NCBI GenBank assembly: GCA_905215505.1
Contig: CAJMPU010000018.1
Location: 1-46,110 of the forward strand
Direction of reading: 5' to 3'
DNA length: 46,110 nucleotides
Source: an uncultured bacterium
GTDB taxonomy: Bacteria; Actinomycetota; Coriobacteriia; Coriobacteriales; Coriobacteriaceae
Part shown: positions 33,178 through 42,432 of the stretch, piece after piece
Numbering within the stretch: the stretch's first letter is position 1
How the letters are laid out: the number at the start of each line of letters is the position of its first letter
Translations under genes and position numbers: made by a program
The notes under the pieces: model-generated
What the model was told of the DNA's origin: nothing
Databases searched by the model: none
Seen by the model: only the letters and a program-made list of their open reading frames with translations

Positions 33178-36057
33178 TTATTGAGCATCAAGTTGAGCCT
33201 GACGCTCCCGGTCACGCCTGAGCAACGGCGCCAAAAACTTGCCCGTATAACTTTGCGGACAGTCCGCAACCTGCTCCGGTGTGCCCGAAACCACGACGGT
33301 TCCGCCGCCGTTACCGCCCTCGGGGCCCATATCGATCAGGCGGTCGGCAACCTTGATGACATCAAGGTTGTGTTCAATCACCAGCACCGTGTTGCCCGCA
33401 TCGACCAAGCGCTGCAGCACATCGAGCAGCTGGCGGACGTCCTCAAAATGAAGGCCGGTCGTCGGCTCATCCAAAATATAGAACGTCTTGCCCGTCTGGC
33501 GTCGATGAAGCTCCTTGGCGAGCTTCACACGCTGCGCCTCGCCGCCCGAGAGCGTCGTGGCGGGCTGGCCCAGGCTCACGTAGCCCAAGCCTACATCGTA
33601 TAGCGTCTGGAGCTTGCGCTTAATCTGCGGGATATTCCCAAAGAAGGCCAGTGCCTCGGTGACGCTCATGTCGAGCACGTCCGAGATGGTCTTACCACGG
33701 TAGGTGACCTCAAGCGTCTCGCGGTTATAGCGTTTGCCGCCGCAGACCTCACAGGGGACATAGATATCGGGAAGGAAGTGCATCTCGATCTTAATTTGTC
33801 CGTCGCCCTTGCATGCTTCGCAGCGACCGCCGCTCACGTTAAAGGAGAAACGTCCCGGCGAGTAGCCACGCGCCTTCGACTCCGGCGTACTCGCAAACAG
33901 CGCGCGAAGATCATCCCACAGGCCAATGTACGTAGCAGGGTTGGAACGCGGCGTGCGACCAATCGGCGACTGGTCGATATCGATAACCTTATCGATACAC
34001 TCGATGCCCTCGATTTTCTTATACGGACCCACAGGGCGCGTCGAACGGTGAATGGCATTCGTAAGGGCAGGTGCGATGGTGTCGGTAACCAGGGAGCTCT
34101 TACCCGATCCCGACACGCCGGTAACGACCGTAAGCGTACCAAACTCGATCTTGGCGGTAACGTTTTTGAGGTTGTTGGCACGGGCGCCCGTGATCTTAAG
34201 GCAGCCGCGACCGGGCTTGCGGCGTTCATCGGGAACCCGAATCATTCGCTTGCCGGTCAGGTAGGCACCCGTCATCGAATCGGGGCACGCCATGATATCG
34301 GCAGGCGTTCCCGCGGCGACCACGTGTCCGCCGTTCACGCCCGCACCGGGGCCCATGTCGATCACATAGTCGGCAGCACGAATCGTATCCTCATCATGCT
34401 CGACGACGATGACGGTATTGCCGATATCGCGTAGGCGCTCAAGCGTCTTGATCAGGCGCTCGTTATCGCGCTGATGGAGGCCGATCGACGGCTCGTCCAA
34501 AATGTACAGCACACCCATGAGGCCGGCGCCGATCTGCGTTGCCAGGCGAATGCGCTGGGCCTCGCCTCCGGAAAGCGTCGCCGAGGCACGGTCGAGGGTC
34601 AGATAGTCGAGTCCGACATCGACCAGAAAGCGCAGGCGCTCCAGGATTTCCTTAACGATGCGCCCGCCGATAAATTGTTGGCGCTCGGTAAGCTCCAAGC
34701 CCTCAAAAAACTCGAGCGACTCGCGGCACGATAGGCAACAGACCTCGTAAATGGACTTACCGCCTACGGTAACAGCGAGCATTTCGGGGCGCAAACGAGC
34801 GCCGTGGCAGCTCGAGCACGGCTCCTCGCGGATGTACTTCTCCAAGCGCGCCTTGGTGTTCTCATTCGTCGTCTCGGTATAGCGCTCGTACAGGATATTG
34901 CGCACGCCCGAGAACTTGGTGTCCCACTGGCTGCGGCGCCCATCGAGCTTTTGATAGTCGACCGAGATCTTCGTATCGCCCAGGCCATCCAAGAATGCAC
35001 GACGCACGCGAGGGGGCAAGTCCTCCCACGGCGTATCGGTGCCCACCTTAAAGTGTTTACAGACCGCAGCAAAAATCTGCGGGTAGTAGTTCGAATTGCC
35101 AAACAGGCTACCAAAGACTCCGTCGGCAATGGACTTCGAGGGGTCCTCGATCAGCGCCTCGGCATCAACGGTTTTCTTAAAGCCCAGGCCGTCACACTCA
35201 GGACATGCGCCATAGGGAGCGTTAAACGAAAAATCACGCGGCTGAAGATCGTCAATGGAGTGTCCGTGCTCCGGGCACGCCAAGGCCAACGAATACTCCA
35301 GCAGCTCGCCCTCGGTCCCCTCGGGAGCATCACGATCGGGCAGCATGTACACGTTTACATTGCCGTGAGCCAGCGCGGTCGCCTGCTCAACAGACTCGGC
35401 GATACGACCCAGAGAATTTTCACGGATCACGATGCGATCGACCACGACCTCGATATCGTGCTTGAACTTCTTGTCCAGATCGATCGGATCGTCGAGCGAG
35501 CGCACTTCGCCGTCGACACGCACGCGGCTAAAGCCCTCGGCGCGAAGGTCCTCAAACAGTTTGGTGTACTCGCCTTTTCGCCCGCGCACCACCGGGGCCA
35601 GCACAAACGCGCGGCGACCCTCCCCCGCTGCCAAGACTTTGTCGGCAACCTGGTCGGTCGTCTGGCGCTCAATGACGCGGCCGCATTCGGGACAGTGCGG
35701 GGTGCCCACACGGGCGAACAGTAGGCGCAGATAGTCATAAATCTCGGTTACGGTGCCAACCGTCGAGCGAGGGTTTTTAGACGTCGTCTTTTGGTCGATC
35801 GACACCGCCGGTGAAAGGCCGTCGATTGAATCCAGGTCGGGTTTGTCCATCTGGCCCAAGAACTGGCGCGCATAGCTCGAAAGGCTCTCGACATATCGAC
35901 GCTGACCCTCGGCATAGATAGTGTCAAATGCCAGCGAACTCTTGCCCGAGCCAGAAAGACCGGTAATGACCACGAGTTGGTCGCGCGGAATGGAAACATC
36001 GATATCACGGAGGTTGTGCTCACGAGCGCCGCGAATAACGATAGAAGAATCAGACAT
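33178..36057 (-). CDS. uvrA: Excinuclease ABC subunit A
   Basis: A 959-residue DNA-damage sensor ATPase, loading UvrB at lesions. Two ABC modules are seen: Walker A GLSGSGKSS near residue 32 and GVSGSGKSS in the second half, with two signature LSGGEAQR sequences. Zinc modules include CPECGRVIE, CSSCHG and CEACKGDGQ...CEVCGG. AAGGAG lies five bases before the ATG at 36057. A LexA-like box lies 62 bases upstream of the start. The gene is divergent from the LTA-synthase-like gene. Confidence 0.97.
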   Translation of the reverse strand: MSDSSIVIRGAREHNLRDIDVSIPRDQLVVITGLSGSGKSSLAFDTIYAEGQRRYVESLSSYARQFLGQMDKPDLDSIDGLSPAVSIDQKTTSKNPRSTVGTVTEIYDYLRLLFARVGTPHCPECGRVIERQTTDQVADKVLAAGEGRRAFVLAPVVRGRKGEYTKLFEDLRAEGFSRVRVDGEVRSLDDPIDLDKKFKHDIEVVVDRIVIRENSLGRIAESVEQATALAHGNVNVYMLPDRDAPEGTEGELLEYSLALACPEHGHSIDDLQPRDFSFNAPYGACPECDGLGFKKTVDAEALIEDPSKSIADGVFGSLFGNSNYYPQIFAAVCKHFKVGTDTPWEDLPPRVRRAFLDGLGDTKISVDYQKLDGRRSQWDTKFSGVRNILYERYTETTNENTKARLEKYIREEPCSSCHGARLRPEMLAVTVGGKSIYEVCCLSCRESLEFFEGLELTERQQFIGGRIVKEILERLRFLVDVGLDYLTLDRASATLSGGEAQRIRLATQIGAGLMGVLYILDEPSIGLHQRDNERLIKTLERLRDIGNTVIVVEHDEDTIRAADYVIDMGPGAGVNGGHVVAAGTPADIMACPDSMTGAYLTGKRMIRVPDERRKPGRGCLKITGARANNLKNVTAKIEFGTLTVVTGVSGSGKSSLVTDTIAPALTNAIHRSTRPVGPYKKIEGIECIDKVIDIDQSPIGRTPRSNPATYIGLWDDLRALFASTPESKARGYSPGRFSFNVSGGRCEACKGDGQIKIEMHFLPDIYVPCEVCGGKRYNRETLEVTYRGKTISDVLDMSVTEALAFFGNIPQIKRKLQTLYDVGLGYVSLGQPATTLSGGEAQRVKLAKELHRRQTGKTFYILDEPTTGLHFEDVRQLLDVLQRLVDAGNTVLVIEHNLDVIKVADRLIDMGPEGGNGGGTVVVSGTPEQVADCPQSYTGKFLAPLLRRDRERQAQLDAQ

Positions 36058-36118
36058 GGAAGCTCCTTGCCTCCTATTGCATCGAATCATACTGTCGATG
36101 AGTTTAGCGCACTCGACG

Positions 36119-36132
36119 CGCACAGATGTTCG
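36119..36132. promoter_or_regulatory. Possible LexA (SOS) box upstream of uvrA
   Basis: On the minus strand the site reads CGAACATCTGTGCG, close to the Gram-positive/actinobacterial consensus CGAAC-4-GTTCG but with an imperfect right half. It lies just downstream of a possible -10 (TATTAC), where a repressor would block uvrA transcription. Confidence 0.4.
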
Positions 36133-36250
36133 TAATACAAGATTCGCAGACCTTTAGCTTTGCGTATCGGGCGCTTTGTTTCTCGAAATGTCGTGGAAAG
36201 GTTACAGTAATCTAATAGTGAACTTAATTTGCTGTAACAGAGGAACGTCC

Positions 36251-38404
36251 ATGACCGAAGATATCCCCCTTGAAATCACTTCGAGCGACATGGCCAATCT
36301 GCCCATATTCATCGCCGTCCTTATCGTGGCCGCCGTCGTCGTGCGCGTGTATTTTTCAATCAAACGCAACGAAAAGCCACCCATTGCCCGCGTCTTTTGG
36401 TGCGCGACGCTCCTCGTCCCGCTCGGCGTGGTAGCTGCATGGATTACGAATCAATTGCTCGTAAATGAGGGCAGCTCCCTATGGATCCTTTCTTATTCGG
36501 CGCTCGGTGCTGTCGCCGTCATGCTTCTTGTCGAGCCCTTGGTTTCGGGACTTATCGACCAAACCGACCTTGCGACGGGAACGGTTGCCTGTATTTGCCG
36601 TGACATCCTTGTCATCGCCGCTGTTTCAGCGCTCTCGTTCGTTTCACTCGAAATTGCCTGCAACGAAACGTTCTATCGCATTCCCGCCAACTCATTCGGG
36701 TTTTCCGTCGGGCTGCTCGCGACGGTTCTGCTCTCCCTTTATTTGCTGGGACAGCGTCATGGAGGCGTCATGGCTCTCGTGCCCGTCGTCTGCTGCATCC
36801 TTGGCATTGCCGAGCACTTCGTCATAACGTTTAAAGGCGAAGCCATCCTGCCAAGCGATATCTTGGCCCTTGGCACCGCAATGGAAGTCAGCGAGGGATA
36901 CGAGTTTACCTTTACCGCCGGAATCGTAACCTCTCTCGCCCTGCTGGAGATTTCCCTGGGGCTTCTTTCGCTCATCCGACCGCGAAAGCTCCGTACGCCC
37001 ACCCATGTCTTCCCCGCTATCGCCGCTAACCTCTGTGCTTTTCTGCTAGTGACCGTTGTGGGGCTCTCAGGCTTTTCCAACATCGACTTGGAGCAGGCGC
37101 TGGATTTTGGATTTGACCGTTGGCAGCCCATCACCACGTATGCGTCTCAGGGTTTTATCACTTCGTTCACCGAAATGGTCAACGAGTTGCCCATTGAGAA
37201 GCCCGAAGACTATACGCCCGATGAGGCGCAGAGCATCGAGCAGGAGCTCGCCGCCGTCTACGACAGCACATATGGCTCGAGCGAACAGCGCGCGGCGGCC
37301 GTTGCCCAGTTCAATGAAATCAAGCCGACGATTGTTGCCGTCATGAACGAGAGTTTTAGCGACCTTTCGTGCTTTGAGCAGCTCCAGGCGGCCGGGTACT
37401 CCGGCCCCGCATTCTACAACTCGCTTCCCGACACACTTGTTCGCGGCACCATGCTCGCTTCGGTCGCCGGTGGCGGAACGGCGAACTCCGAATTCGAATT
37501 TTTGACCGGAGCGACAACGGCCTTTGTCGGATTAGGCAAGATCCCCTATCAGCTGTATCAGATGAATGGCGTAAACAGCCTGGCAAAAGACCTTAAAGAG
37601 CTTGGGTATACCACTACCGCTATGCACCCGCAAAACCCCGTCAACTACCATCGAGATAAAATCTATCAGCAGCTGGGCTTTGGAGATTTTCTTTCAATCG
37701 ACGATTTTGAAGGTGCACCCTATTACCATGCCGGCGTATGCGACTACGCCACCTACGACAAGATACTCGACCTGCTCAGAGCCGACGAAGCCCCGCAGTT
37801 CATCTTTGACATCACGATGCAAAATCACGGCGGCTACGACTATGGCACCGTTCCCGCCGAAGAGCTGACAAACTATTGGGTCGAGGGAGCCAGCGAGGGC
37901 GCCAATAGCGCGCTCAACACCTATCTCACTTGCATCAACGCATCCGACCGGGACCTCGAGTACTTTATCAACGAGCTCCGCAATATCGGCAGACCGGTTG
38001 TTCTTGTCTTTTTTGGCGACCATCAGCCGAGCGCCGCAACGACTCTCAACGACGAACTGTACCCTCAGGAAGATACGGCAAGCCACGCTTTCCGTATCTA
38101 TCAGTCGACCTATTTCGTCTGGGCTAACTATGAAATCGCCGGCAATACCGAACTCAACGTCTACGACACCGTCGGAGCAAACGAGATTGCAGCCATTACC
38201 CTTAATAAGATCGGCGCCCCGCTCACCGACTACCAAAAGGCCCTGCTTGCAACAAGGTCAGATGTGCCCACCATCAATGTCGCCGGCTATCTTGGTGCCG
38301 ACGGGCTGCGCTACGACTTGGAATCTGAAGACAGCCCATACGCCTCGACGGTCGACAAGCTGCAGCGCATGCAATACCTCGAGTTCGCCAGCAAAGTTCA
38401 GTAA
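36251..38404 (+). CDS. LTA-synthase-family membrane phosphoglycerol transferase
   Basis: A 717-residue membrane protein. The first about 275 residues hold seven to eight hydrophobic helices, more than the five of classical LtaS. The extracellular alkaline-phosphatase-fold domain has the metal/catalytic set: NESFSD, the nucleophile Thr410 in GGGTANSEFE, MQNHGGY and FFGDHQPS. It would move glycerol-phosphate or a similar group onto a surface polymer. The ATG at 36251 is preceded by GAGGA. An inverted repeat GTTACAG/CTGTAAC (36201-36207, 36232-36238) ends just before the binding site. The polymer made by this organism is not known to me. Confidence 0.88.
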   Translation: MTEDIPLEITSSDMANLPIFIAVLIVAAVVVRVYFSIKRNEKPPIARVFWCATLLVPLGVVAAWITNQLLVNEGSSLWILSYSALGAVAVMLLVEPLVSGLIDQTDLATGTVACICRDILVIAAVSALSFVSLEIACNETFYRIPANSFGFSVGLLATVLLSLYLLGQRHGGVMALVPVVCCILGIAEHFVITFKGEAILPSDILALGTAMEVSEGYEFTFTAGIVTSLALLEISLGLLSLIRPRKLRTPTHVFPAIAANLCAFLLVTVVGLSGFSNIDLEQALDFGFDRWQPITTYASQGFITSFTEMVNELPIEKPEDYTPDEAQSIEQELAAVYDSTYGSSEQRAAAVAQFNEIKPTIVAVMNESFSDLSCFEQLQAAGYSGPAFYNSLPDTLVRGTMLASVAGGGTANSEFEFLTGATTAFVGLGKIPYQLYQMNGVNSLAKDLKELGYTTTAMHPQNPVNYHRDKIYQQLGFGDFLSIDDFEGAPYYHAGVCDYATYDKILDLLRADEAPQFIFDITMQNHGGYDYGTVPAEELTNYWVEGASEGANSALNTYLTCINASDRDLEYFINELRNIGRPVVLVFFGDHQPSAATTLNDELYPQEDTASHAFRIYQSTYFVWANYEIAGNTELNVYDTVGANEIAAITLNKIGAPLTDYQKALLATRSDVPTINVAGYLGADGLRYDLESEDSPYASTVDKLQRMQYLEFASKVQ

Positions 38405-38549
38405 GCCCGCCCATTCGCTTGGACCTATCGTATTGCAAGCACGCTCGGCCCAAATGCATCGCAAATGACTCCCGCTCGCAAACGAGGGTACAATGACGCT
38501 CGTGTCACATCGCGGGGCCCCGGCCCCAACATATACAAAGGAGTCATAC

Positions 38550-39380
38550 ATGGGTTGCGAGCACGCACAGGCCGCCGGCGGACAAACAACGCCGTCGCAA
38601 TTTGAAGAGAATACGCTATCGGAGGTCAAGCGCGTTATCGCCGTGCTTTCCGGCAAGGGCGGTGTCGGCAAGTCGTTTGTCACCGGCGCCATCGCAACCG
38701 AGCTTGCCCGTCACGGCCACAAGGTCGGCGTCCTCGATGCCGACATCACCGGTCCCTCTATCCCCAAGATGTTCGGTATGAGCGGACGCCACGTCCATGC
38801 CCTTGGCAACCTTATGCTGCCCGAAATCTCCGAGCACGGCGTCAAGGTCATGAGCTCCAACCTGCTGCTCCAAAACGAGACCGACCCCGTCCTTTGGCGC
38901 GGTCCGGTCATCGCCGGCGCCATCAGGCAGTTCTGGAGCGAGACCTCGTGGGGCCCCATCGACTACCTGCTGGTCGACATGCCTCCGGGAACGGGCGATG
39001 TCGCGCTCACCGTCTTCCAGTCGCTGCCCGTCGACGGCATCGTCATCGTCACGAGCCCGCAGGATCTGGTCTCGATGATCGTCGCCAAGGCGGTCAACAT
39101 GGCCGAGAAGATGAACGTTCCCATTTTGGGCATTGTCGAGAACATGAGCTATATCGAATGCCCCGATTGCGGCAAGAAGATCGAGGTCTTCGGCAAGAGC
39201 AAGCTGCCCGAGGTCGCCGAGCGCTACAACCTCGATATCTTGGGTCAGCTTCCCATTAATCCGTCACTCGCCGAGGCCTGCGATAAGGGCGAGGTTGAGA
39301 CCGCGCTGCCCGATGGCATGCTGCCCAAGGCCGTCTCTGCCGTCGAGGCCATTGCCCCGCACGAGACCGACGAGGCCTAA
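38550..39380 (+). CDS. mrp: Mrp/NBP35-family iron-sulfur carrier ATPase
   Basis: A 276-residue P-loop ATPase of the ParA/MinD branch that carries Fe-S clusters to target proteins. The deviant Walker A is GKGGVGKS (residues 35-42), with DADITGPSIPKM, VDMPPGTGD and the cluster-binding CPDCGKKIEVFG. A short N-terminal tail holds Cys3. AAAGGAG lies six bases before the ATG. A -10-like TACAAT lies at 38489-38494. Its stop directly precedes the next start, so it is co-translated with a flavoprotein. Confidence 0.93.
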   Translation: MGCEHAQAAGGQTTPSQFEENTLSEVKRVIAVLSGKGGVGKSFVTGAIATELARHGHKVGVLDADITGPSIPKMFGMSGRHVHALGNLMLPEISEHGVKVMSSNLLLQNETDPVLWRGPVIAGAIRQFWSETSWGPIDYLLVDMPPGTGDVALTVFQSLPVDGIVIVTSPQDLVSMIVAKAVNMAEKMNVPILGIVENMSYIECPDCGKKIEVFGKSKLPEVAERYNLDILGQLPINPSLAEACDKGEVETALPDGMLPKAVSAVEAIAPHETDEA

Positions 39381-40652
39381 GTGAACACGAACGCCTTCTA
39401 TGACGTCCTGGTAATCGGCGGCGGGGCCTCGGGTCTCGCCGCCGCCATTACGGCCGCACGCGCTGGCAAAAGCGTCTGCATCGTTGAGCGCGATGTCGCG
39501 TGCGGCCTTAAACTCCTTGCGACCGGCAACGGCCGCTGCAATCTCTCAAACGAATCGATTGATCCTCAGCGGTACAACCACCCTGCTTTCGTCGAATCCG
39601 TCATGGGCCCCCAGCCCGAACGAGAGCTTACGGGCTTCTTCTCCTCGCTGGGCATCATGACAATCCGTGAGGAAGGCCGTCTATACCCGCGTTCCCTTCG
39701 CGCCGAGTCGGTGCGCGATGCTCTCCTCAATGCATGCGAGCGCCTGGGTATCACCCAGCTCTGCGGGGCTAACGTCATTGCGGCCCATAAGGTTTCCGAA
39801 GGCTGGACGCTTCAGATCGACCGTCCCGCCCATGTACTCAAACCCAAAAAGCACGGCGACCGAAAGACGGAGCTCCGTTCGCTTCGAAAGACGCTAGCCG
39901 ATACTCCTCGCACGAGCGATACCCCGCAGACAAGGGCCGTGGTTATCGCTACGGGCGGCAACCCCACCGGCATAGCCGAGGTGTTTAGCCTTCCCTTGGC
40001 ACCCCTGCACCCCGTCCTGTGCCCCGTGTCGGCATCTGTCGTCGGTGACCAGACGGCGCTCGAAACTCTGGACGGCCTGCGCGTCCGAGCCCGCTTAACG
40101 CTCTCTCGCGGTCACGAAGAGCTCTGGCGAGAAGATGGCGAAGTGCTGTTCCGTGCCTTCGGCATCTCAGGCGTCGCCGCCTTCAATCTTTCTCGCCGTA
40201 TCAACCAAGGCGACACTGTTCTGCTCGACTTCTTTCCAGATTTCTCCAAAGATGAGCTGCTCGATACGCTCGAGCAGCGCGTCAACGTGCTCGGCGATTT
40301 TTCGCCCCGAAACTCCCACTGGCTTGACGGCATGCTCGCCCCGCAGCTCTCACACGTCGTCTGTACGACATTCGAGCGGTGCCATCCCGGCTCGCGCGAT
40401 GTCATCCACCTGGTCTCAATCCTCAAGCACTTTAAGCTGTCCGTCGAAGGGACGGCAGAGGAGCGTTCGGCGCAGGTCGCGCGCGGCGGCATATCTATCG
40501 AATGCGTCTCGACACCCGATCTTTACGTGAGCAGCGCCACGGGCGCCCCGCTTTACGCCTGCGGAGAAGCACTCGACATTGACGCCGACTGCGGCGGCTT
40601 CAACCTTGCATGGGCTTGGATATCGGGGGTTCGTGCTGCAAGCAGCCTGTAG
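39381..40652 (+). CDS. HI0933-family FAD-binding oxidoreductase
   Basis: A 423-residue flavoprotein (HI0933/YhiN family, often annotated aminoacetone oxidase family). The N-terminal Rossmann motif is DVLVIGGGASGLAAA, with the family stretch KLLATGNGRCNLSN, and the C-terminal FAD motif is ACGEALDIDADCGGFNLAWAW. The substrate is unknown for the family. The start is GTG right after the mrp stop, with GAGG five bases upstream inside mrp. Confidence 0.88.
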   Translation: MNTNAFYDVLVIGGGASGLAAAITAARAGKSVCIVERDVACGLKLLATGNGRCNLSNESIDPQRYNHPAFVESVMGPQPERELTGFFSSLGIMTIREEGRLYPRSLRAESVRDALLNACERLGITQLCGANVIAAHKVSEGWTLQIDRPAHVLKPKKHGDRKTELRSLRKTLADTPRTSDTPQTRAVVIATGGNPTGIAEVFSLPLAPLHPVLCPVSASVVGDQTALETLDGLRVRARLTLSRGHEELWREDGEVLFRAFGISGVAAFNLSRRINQGDTVLLDFFPDFSKDELLDTLEQRVNVLGDFSPRNSHWLDGMLAPQLSHVVCTTFERCHPGSRDVIHLVSILKHFKLSVEGTAEERSAQVARGGISIECVSTPDLYVSSATGAPLYACGEALDIDADCGGFNLAWAWISGVRAASSL

Positions 40653-40732
40653 CAACGCAGTCTATAATCAAAATGCAATCGGGCCGTCTGAACTTTCCGG
40701 GCGGCTCCTTTCTTGCATCTAAGGAGACCTCG

Positions 40733-42373
40733 ATGATCGAAATCACCCAAGTCCATGCGTCACTCGATGACGCTCGCGACGAAAACGCCTGCCTTGCCGT
40801 TGGCAGACGCGCTGCTAAGCGGGCCCTTCGGTGCAAGGACTCCCAAATTAAGACTATCGAACTCCATCGCAAGTCAATCGATGCCCGCAAAAAACGAGAT
40901 GTCCATTTTATCTTGAGCTTTCGCGTCGAGCTGTCGACCCCTCGTCTTGAACAAATCGCCATCGGTGGCATTACCGACCACGACCGCTCGCGCATCCGCA
41001 TGATAGAAGCCGAACCGCCCTCGTTCCCCTCCCCCGTTGTCGCAGCGCCTAACGAACGCCCCATCGTCGTTGGAGCCGGATGCGCCGGCCTTTTTGCAGC
41101 ACTTGCCCTTGCCGAAGCAGGCCTCGAGCCCTTGCTCATCGAGCGCGGCGATCCGGCCCTTCGCCGCTCGCGGGCCATCGATCTTTTTCTCAAAGAACGC
41201 ATCCTGGATCCCGAGAGCAATATCCAGTTTGGCCTGGGCGGCGCGGGGACTTTCTCGGACGGCAAGCTCAATACGGGAACCAAAAATCCCGCCCATCGCC
41301 TTATCCTCGAAACCTTCGTCGAGGCGGGCGCTCCCCGCGATATTCTATGGGATGCCAAGCCGCATATTGGCTCCGACATCCTCCCCGCCGTCGTTACCAG
41401 CATCTCCCATCGCATTGAACAGCTCGGAGGGACCGTTCGCTATCGAACGAAACTCGTCACTATTCGAACCGATGGACCTGGCGCCATCACCGGCGTCGAT
41501 GTCCAAACGCCCCAAGAAACCGCAAGCGAGACAATCGCCACAAAGCACCTCATTCTCGCCTGCGGCCATTCTGCCCGCGACGTATTCGAGCTTCTCAAAA
41601 AACATAACGTTGCCCTCGCGCAAAAGACCTTTGCCATGGGTGTGCGCATCGAGCATCCACAGCGCGACATCGACCGTGCCCAATATGGCCCTTCGGCGGG
41701 GCACCCGGCACTCGGAGCAGCCCCCTATAAGCTCGTTGCCCATCTTCCCAACGGTCGCAGCGTGTTCTCATTCTGCATGTGTCCCGGCGGACAGGTTGTC
41801 GCCGCCTCTTCAGAGCCCGGCCATCTGTGCGTCAACGGCGCCAGCCTCAACGCCCGCGCCGGCCGCAACGCAAACGCCGCCCTCCTCGTTAACGTCACAC
41901 CCGACGATCTCCCCAGTGACGATCCTCTTGCAGGCATAGAGCTCCAGCGCATCTGCGAGCGGGCTGCCTATCGCCTTGGCGGGTCCAATTGGAACGCACC
42001 GGCACAGCTCGTCGGCGATTTCCTTGCAGAACGCGCCAGCACGACATGCGGCAAGGTAAAGCCCACCTATCCGCTCGGCGTGACTTGGACAGCAATCGAT
42101 GATTCATTGCCGCAACATATCATCGAGTCGCTTCGTTTGGGAATTCCCTTGCTCGGCAAAAAACTGCGTGGCTACGACCATCCCGATGCCGTCCTCACCG
42201 GTGTTGAGACACGCTCGAGCTCTCCGGTCACCGTTACTCGAGACCGGCAATGCCACGCTGTATCGACCCCAGGGCTCTACCCTTGCGGCGAGGGGGCCGG
42301 ATATGCCGGAGGAATCATGAGCGCCGCTACCGATGGCATCCGTTGCGCCAAAGCCCTCATTGCCGATCTCTAG
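40733..42373 (+). CDS. FAD-dependent oxidoreductase (YP_ / Fe-S-linked dehydrogenase type)
   Basis: A 546-residue flavoprotein with an N-terminal about 100-residue region (ITQVHASLDD...) that resembles the RNA-binding-like fold fused to this family. Next is a Rossmann motif PIVVGAGCAGLFAALALAEAG, then NIQFGLGGAGTFSDGKLNT and the C-terminal GLYPCGEGAGYAGGIMSAA. Similar proteins are annotated as NAD(FAD)-utilising dehydrogenases of unknown substrate. AAGGAG lies six bases before the ATG. It follows the HI0933-type gene by 80 bases and ends at a strong terminator. Confidence 0.85.
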   Translation: MIEITQVHASLDDARDENACLAVGRRAAKRALRCKDSQIKTIELHRKSIDARKKRDVHFILSFRVELSTPRLEQIAIGGITDHDRSRIRMIEAEPPSFPSPVVAAPNERPIVVGAGCAGLFAALALAEAGLEPLLIERGDPALRRSRAIDLFLKERILDPESNIQFGLGGAGTFSDGKLNTGTKNPAHRLILETFVEAGAPRDILWDAKPHIGSDILPAVVTSISHRIEQLGGTVRYRTKLVTIRTDGPGAITGVDVQTPQETASETIATKHLILACGHSARDVFELLKKHNVALAQKTFAMGVRIEHPQRDIDRAQYGPSAGHPALGAAPYKLVAHLPNGRSVFSFCMCPGGQVVAASSEPGHLCVNGASLNARAGRNANAALLVNVTPDDLPSDDPLAGIELQRICERAAYRLGGSNWNAPAQLVGDFLAERASTTCGKVKPTYPLGVTWTAIDDSLPQHIIESLRLGIPLLGKKLRGYDHPDAVLTGVETRSSSPVTVTRDRQCHAVSTPGLYPCGEGAGYAGGIMSAATDGIRCAKALIADL

Positions 42374-42383
42374 TCCACTAAAT

Positions 42384-42432
42384 AGCACTGTCCCCGAACT
42401 CCGCGAGGAGCTCGGGGACAGTGCTTTTATTT
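42384..42432. terminator. Bidirectional terminator between convergent genes
   Basis: Nineteen-base arms 42384-42402 and 42407-42425 pair with one mismatch around GCGA. In the plus direction TTTTATTT follows; on the minus strand ATTTAG follows. It stops the flavoprotein transcript, and its T tract overlaps the end of uvrB (stop codon 42427-42429). Confidence 0.9.

Noticed and set aside
42384..42425. A 19-bp hairpin considered as a third modular palindrome
   Set aside because: It lacks the conserved loop words and inner stem, lies between convergent genes, and has T tracts; it is a bidirectional terminator.
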